A stretch of 64,000 bases of DNA from Catellatospora sp. TT07R-123. GTDB lineage: Bacteria > Actinomycetota > Actinomycetes > Mycobacteriales > Micromonosporaceae. Of the stretch, positions 60,029-64,000 are shown piece after piece. The position numbers and the translations under genes were made by a program. The notes below the pieces were generated by a model. It was given only the letters and a program-made list of their open reading frames with translations, was not told where the DNA came from and did no database searches. Numbering within the stretch: position 1 is the stretch's first letter; every line of letters starts with the position of its first letter. The stretch is taken from positions 2,852,001 through 2,916,000 of the forward strand of contig NZ_BNEM01000001.1 of assembly GCF_018327705.1 (NCBI RefSeq), given 5' to 3'.

Positions 60029-61303
60029 TCAGGACAACGTCACGGCCGGGGGCTGGGGGCGGGGGGTGGGGTATTCGGTGACGGGGGTGGTGGGGGTGTC
60101 GTCGGTGGTGTAGACGGGGCCGAAGAACAGTTGGGTGGCGGCCTCGATTTTGGTTAGGCGGTAGCCGGCGTAGCCGGAGTGGTCGGTCTTGCTGTAGCGG
60201 AAGGGGGCGTAGCCGGGGCCGGTGAAGCCGTTCTTCTCGACGGCGGCGAGCAGGCCTTCGCGGGTGAGGTCCTTGCCGACGGCCTGGAGGGCCTGGACGA
60301 AGGTGTACGCGACCGACATGCCGTAGACGGTGTTGCCGTTGAACGGGGCGCTGCCGTTGTACTTGTCGTGGATCTTCTTGAACATGGCGGTCCACGGGTC
60401 GTCCAGGTCGAGCGGCGAGGGGAGGTTGGAGGCGCCGACCGCGCCCTCCAGCAGCACCTTGCCGTCGCCGAGCAGCTTGGCCAGGGTCTGGTAGTCCGAG
60501 CCGACGTTGGAGACGACCCACTGCGGCTTGAACCCGATGCGGGCGGCGGTGCCGATCGACAGCGCGGTGAAGCCGGGCACGGTCGCCAGCACCACGACCT
60601 CGCACCCGGCCGCCTTCAGGGCGCCGAGCTGCGGGGCCACGTTCTGGTTGGTGACGACGTACTTCTCCTTGGCGGCGACGGCGCCCAGGACGGCCTCGAC
60701 GCCGACCAGGCTGTCGCGGCCGAAGTCGTCGTCCTGGCCGAAGAAGCAGGTCTTCTTGCCCGCGAAGGCCGTCTTCACGTGCGTGGCCAGGATCTTGCCC
60801 TCGACGGTGTAGTCGGTGTTGAAGCCGAAGGTGCCCGGGTACTTGTCGGGCTGGTTCCAGTTGCGGCTGCCCGAGGCGACGAACAGGTCCGGGACCCGGT
60901 TGGTCTTGAGGAAGTCCAGCACGCCGCTGTGGGTGGGGGTGCCCAGGCCGTTGAGGACGGCGAACACCTTGTCCTGGAGCACGAGCTGGCGCACCACGGT
61001 CTGCGTGTTGGCCGGGTTGTACCCGTCGTCCATGACCTTGTATGTGATCTTGCGGCCGTTCACCCCGCCGTTGGCGTTGACGTAGTCGAAGTACGCCTTG
61101 CTCGCCGGAGCGATCTCGGAGTATCCGGCCGAGGCGGGACCGGTCAGCGGCATGTGCGTGCCGACGACGATCTCGGTGGCGGTGACGCCGGGGACCTCCG
61201 CCCCGGCGGGCGGGGTCTGGCCGTCGTCGCTGCACGCCGCGGCGGCGGTGAGCAGCGCGGCGGCAGTGGCGAGCGCCAGGGTACGGCGCATCAGGCGGTT
61301 CAT
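60029..61303 (-). CDS. Liv-type ABC importer, solute-binding lipoprotein
   Basis: The 424-residue protein has a lipobox TAAAAC (C24), then the branched-chain-type binding fold: TEIVVGTHMPLTGPASAGYS near 43, GGVNGRKITY near 79 and QDDDFGRDSLVGVEAV near 191. It binds the substrate outside the membrane. In this catabolic region the ligand is more likely an organic acid than leucine (inference). AAGGG precedes the ATG. It is 82 bp from livM on the same strand, with an AT-rich patch (61320-61350) between. Confidence 0.9.
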   Translation of the reverse strand: MNRLMRRTLALATAAALLTAAAACSDDGQTPPAGAEVPGVTATEIVVGTHMPLTGPASAGYSEIAPASKAYFDYVNANGGVNGRKITYKVMDDGYNPANTQTVVRQLVLQDKVFAVLNGLGTPTHSGVLDFLKTNRVPDLFVASGSRNWNQPDKYPGTFGFNTDYTVEGKILATHVKTAFAGKKTCFFGQDDDFGRDSLVGVEAVLGAVAAKEKYVVTNQNVAPQLGALKAAGCEVVVLATVPGFTALSIGTAARIGFKPQWVVSNVGSDYQTLAKLLGDGKVLLEGAVGASNLPSPLDLDDPWTAMFKKIHDKYNGSAPFNGNTVYGMSVAYTFVQALQAVGKDLTREGLLAAVEKNGFTGPGYAPFRYSKTDHSGYAGYRLTKIEAATQLFFGPVYTTDDTPTTPVTEYPTPRPQPPAVTLS

Positions 61304-61385
61304 GACGACACCCTTCTCTCGTAATAAATTGATGATTATCGATGTATATCCGTGGAGCCCTGCCGGATGAGCGGGAACGTCGGGG

Positions 61386-62444
61386 TCAGCGGCTCGGCAG
61401 GCGCCGCCGGGCCCGGCCGGACAGGCGGCGCAGCAGGCCCTGCACCCCGTCCGGCAGGGCGATCATGACGACGATCAGGGTGAGCCCGAAGACGGCCAGC
61501 GGGAGGTTGCCCTCCAGCCGCTGCGCCGCGCCGGGCGAGGAGGCGACCAGGCCGCTGCTCAGCTCGTGTGCCAGGTCCGGCAGCGCCACCAGCAGCAGCG
61601 CGCCCCAGACCGCCCCGGCCAGGCTGCCCAGCCCGCCGATGACCACCGCCATCAGCAGGAACAGCGACAGCGTCAGCGAGAAGGCGCCCGGTGACACGCT
61701 CTGGGCGAGCACGGCGAGCAGCCCGCCGCCCAGGCCCGCCCCGGCCGCGCTGACCACGAACGCCAGCACCTGGGCACGGGCCACGTCGATGCCGGACAGG
61801 CGCGCGGCCACCTCGTCGTCGCGGACGGCGCGCAGCGTACGGCCGAACCGGCCGCGGGTCAGGTTCGCCAGCAGCAGCATGGTCAGCAGGGCACCGAGCA
61901 GGGCGAGCCACGCCTGCCAGCGCTCGTTCGGGAAGTACGGCCCGAGCGCCGGGGGCGGGGGTTCGACGTACACGCCGAGGCCCTGCTCGCTGTTGAACAG
62001 CTCGGCGAAGGTGACCGTCGCGGCGGGCACCGCCACCGCCACCGCGAGGGTGACGCCGGCCAGGTACGGCCCGCGCAGCCGCGCGGCGGCCAGCCCGATC
62101 ACGGCGCCCGCGGCCATGGTGACCAGCACCCCGGCCAGCAGCGACAGCGGCAGCACGCCGTTGCCGGTGACGTCGTGCTCGGCCAGCGCGTTCTGGCACA
62201 GCGCGACGGTGTACGCCCCGACCGCCATCAGCGCCCCGTGCCCGAGCGACAGCTGCCCGCTCAGCCCGGTCAGCACGGTCAGCCCCGCCGTGGCGCACAG
62301 GTACGCCGCGACCGTGGCCAGCTGGAAATTGCGGAACGGGTCGAGCTCCAGGGTCAGCAGGTACAGCGCGAACCCGGCGAGCGCGGTCAGCACCAGGTGC
62401 CGCAGCAGCGTGGAAGCGCCCAGCAGGGCGCGCAGCCGGGTCAC
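61386..62444 (-). CDS. livM: Liv-type ABC importer permease (LivM)
   Basis: This 352-residue permease has nine or so hydrophobic helices. GLSGQLSLGHGALMAVGAY near 64 and the loop RTLRAVRDDEVAARLSGID near 203 are typical of LivM. Its GTG overlaps the livH stop (GTGA). Confidence 0.92.
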   Translation of the reverse strand: MTRLRALLGASTLLRHLVLTALAGFALYLLTLELDPFRNFQLATVAAYLCATAGLTVLTGLSGQLSLGHGALMAVGAYTVALCQNALAEHDVTGNGVLPLSLLAGVLVTMAAGAVIGLAAARLRGPYLAGVTLAVAVAVPAATVTFAELFNSEQGLGVYVEPPPPALGPYFPNERWQAWLALLGALLTMLLLANLTRGRFGRTLRAVRDDEVAARLSGIDVARAQVLAFVVSAAGAGLGGGLLAVLAQSVSPGAFSLTLSLFLLMAVVIGGLGSLAGAVWGALLLVALPDLAHELSSGLVASSPGAAQRLEGNLPLAVFGLTLIVVMIALPDGVQGLLRRLSGRARRRLPSR

Positions 62445-63319
62445 GCCTGCCTCGCCGCGGTCGCCGCGAACAGGCCGCCGGGCCGGACCAGCAGCACCAC
62501 CAGCAGCAGCGCCAGCACCGCCATCGGGGTGACGTCGCTGCCCAGGTAGCCGCTGACGTAGGACAGGATCAGCCCGACCGACAGCCCGCCGACGACCGCG
62601 CCGGGCGGGCTGTCCAGCCCGCCGACGACCGCCGCCGTGAACGCCGAGACGAAGACCAGGTCCATCGCGTGCGGGTGCAGGCCGAGCTCGGTCGGCAGCA
62701 CCAGCATCGCGGCCAGCGCGCCGACGGCCGAGGCCAGCGCCCAGCCCAGCGTCAGCATGCCGCCGACGTCCACCCCGAGCAGCCGCGACACCTCCGGCGC
62801 GAACGCCGCGGCGCGCATGCGCAGGCCGATCGCGGTACGGGTGAACAGCAGCGCCAGCCCGAGCAGCACCAGCAGCACCGCGCCGAAGACGAACAGGTCG
62901 TGCCGCGACAGCAGCGGAATGCCGCCGACCTCCAGCGCGGTGCGGCTGAACGGGGTCGCCACGGCGCGGAACTCGTTGCCGTAGACCATGCCCAGTCCGG
63001 CCTGCACCACCAGCACCAGCCCGAGCGCGACGATCACCTCGGCCAGCGGTGAGCGGTGGTCCACGAACCGCATCACGGCCCGCTCGACCAGCGCCCCGAG
63101 CAGCAGCCCGCCGGCCAGCGCGGCCAGCAGGCCCAGCCAGTACGACCCGGTCGCGGCGGTGACGCTGTACGCGGCGTACGCGGCGGCCACCGCCATCGCG
63201 CCCTGGGCGAAGTTGACGATGCGCGCGGCGCGCCAGATCAGCACCAGTGCCAGCGCGAACGCCGCCAGCACCGCACCCTTGGACAGGCCGTCGAAGGTCA
63301 GGAACACGAACCGGTCCAC
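62441..63319 (-). CDS. livH: Liv-type ABC importer permease (LivH)
   Basis: This 292-residue permease carries FAQGAMAVAAAYAAY near 36 and the LivH signature ALGLVLVVQAGLGMVYGNEF near 97. It forms the channel with LivM. It is 27 bp from livF on the same strand, GTG start. Confidence 0.92.
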   Translation of the reverse strand: MDRFVFLTFDGLSKGAVLAAFALALVLIWRAARIVNFAQGAMAVAAAYAAYSVTAATGSYWLGLLAALAGGLLLGALVERAVMRFVDHRSPLAEVIVALGLVLVVQAGLGMVYGNEFRAVATPFSRTALEVGGIPLLSRHDLFVFGAVLLVLLGLALLFTRTAIGLRMRAAAFAPEVSRLLGVDVGGMLTLGWALASAVGALAAMLVLPTELGLHPHAMDLVFVSAFTAAVVGGLDSPPGAVVGGLSVGLILSYVSGYLGSDVTPMAVLALLLVVLLVRPGGLFAATAARQA

Positions 63320-63346
63320 CAGGCACCTCCCCTCGGGGTCGGACGG

Positions 63347-64000
63347 TCAGAAACCCAGGTACGCATGGCGCAGCTCCTCGTCGTCGCGCAGCCGGTCGGC
63401 GCCGGTCGCGGCCACCACCCGGCCCAGCGCCAGGACCACGCCGGTGTCGGCGACCGACAGCGCGCTGCGCACGTTCTGCTCCACGAGCAGCACGGTCAGC
63501 CCGGTGCGGTCGCGCAGCTGCCGCAGCAGCGCCATGATCTGCGCGGTCACCCTGGGGGCCAGGCCGAGCGACGGCTCGTCGAGCAGCAGCAGCCGGGGCC
63601 GGGCCACCAGGGCGCGGCCCAGCGCCAGCATCTGCCGCTCGCCGCCGGACAGCTGGTGCCCGGCGCTGCGGCGGCGCTGGGCCAGGGGCTCGAACAGCTC
63701 GTACACCTCGGCCAGGGCCTTGTTCGCGTCGGCGCGGTCGCGGCGCCACAGGCCGCCCAGGCGCAGGTTCTCCTCGACGGTCAGCTCGGCGACCACGCCC
63801 CGGCCCTCGGGCACGTGCGCCATGCCCAGGCGCACCAGCTTCTCCACGGCGACGCCGGTCAGCGGCCGCCCGTCCAGCAGCACCCGCCCGGCCGACGGCC
63901 GCACCAGGCCCGACAGCGTACGCAGCAGCGTCGTCTTGCCCGCGCCGTTGGCGCCGAGCACCGCAGTGATCGTCCCGGCGGGCACGGTCAGGTCGACGGA
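63347..64000 (-). CDS. livF: Liv-type ABC importer ATPase (LivF), cut by the window end
   Basis: The visible 217 residues have Walker A GANGAGKTT, signature LSGGERQM, Walker B LLLLDEPSLGL and LVEQNVRSAL. The reading frame is open to the window end (SVDLTVPAGTIT before Walker A), so only about 15-25 N-terminal residues are missing. Only one of the usual two ATPases (LivG, LivF) is seen; the other may lie beyond the window. Confidence 0.9.
   Translation of the reverse strand, partial: SVDLTVPAGTITAVLGANGAGKTTLLRTLSGLVRPSAGRVLLDGRPLTGVAVEKLVRLGMAHVPEGRGVVAELTVEENLRLGGLWRRDRADANKALAEVYELFEPLAQRRRSAGHQLSGGERQMLALGRALVARPRLLLLDEPSLGLAPRVTAQIMALLRQLRDRTGLTVLLVEQNVRSALSVADTGVVLALGRVVAATGADRLRDDEELRHAYLGF

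Overview
This is a very G+C-rich actinobacterial chromosome segment. Synteny and content suggest a filamentous actinomycete, probably Micromonosporaceae (inference). The evidence is GC-ending codons throughout, frequent GTG starts, apparently leaderless genes with a TANNNT box 6-7 nt before the start codon, the fasR-fabD-fabH-acpP-fabF-accD order, and families typical of actinobacteria (DUF3145, LppM, SigE-type sigma factor, HelD, mycothiol-linked DinB). No rRNA, tRNA, CRISPR array, phage gene or transposase was found.

Layout. 1-10.8 kb: the end of aceE, an ABC exporter, a ThuA-like protein, an M48 protease, a metallo-beta-lactamase-fold hydrolase, a Stealth sugar-phosphotransferase divergent from a GT-C membrane glycosyltransferase, a PPOX flavoprotein and gltX. 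10.8-20.5 kb: CopC, two secreted or lipid-anchored proteins, then the type II fatty-acid synthase operon behind its FasR-like activator, with accD and an XdhC-like gene. 20.6-27.5 kb: a GH3 lipoprotein, DUF3145, an unknown 108-residue protein, a beta-carbonic anhydrase, DedA and HelD. 27.6-39.2 kb: a secreted seven-repeat protein, PhoD, a GH42 beta-galactosidase divergent from a sugar ABC importer with its LacI regulator, and a secreted alpha-amylase with two starch-binding domains. 39.4-46.1 kb: an FAD oxidoreductase, SDR, DinB, HAD and tandem-GNAT proteins, and a SigE-type sigma factor coupled to a membrane protein. 46.2-64 kb: a large acyl-CoA catabolic region.

The last region reads as one pathway. 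ADH and ALDH would turn an alcohol into an acid. An acyl-CoA ligase activates it. Two acyl-CoA dehydrogenases, a MaoC hydratase, an SDR dehydrogenase and a thiolase complete a beta-oxidation round, and a Liv-type ABC importer (LivF cut by the window end) probably brings in the substrate. A TetR regulator sits in the middle. The same operator-like dyad (AAACT-N9-AGTTT around a CGCTG core) occurs on both sides of its gene, and a partial copy lies before the thiolase.

The most unusual non-coding feature is three families of long, near-perfect palindromes (A: 2 copies, B: 4, C: 3). Most sit between convergent genes, with no mobile-element gene nearby. The most unusual protein feature is a C-terminal biotinyl/lipoyl-like domain on FabD that has lost its attachment lysine.
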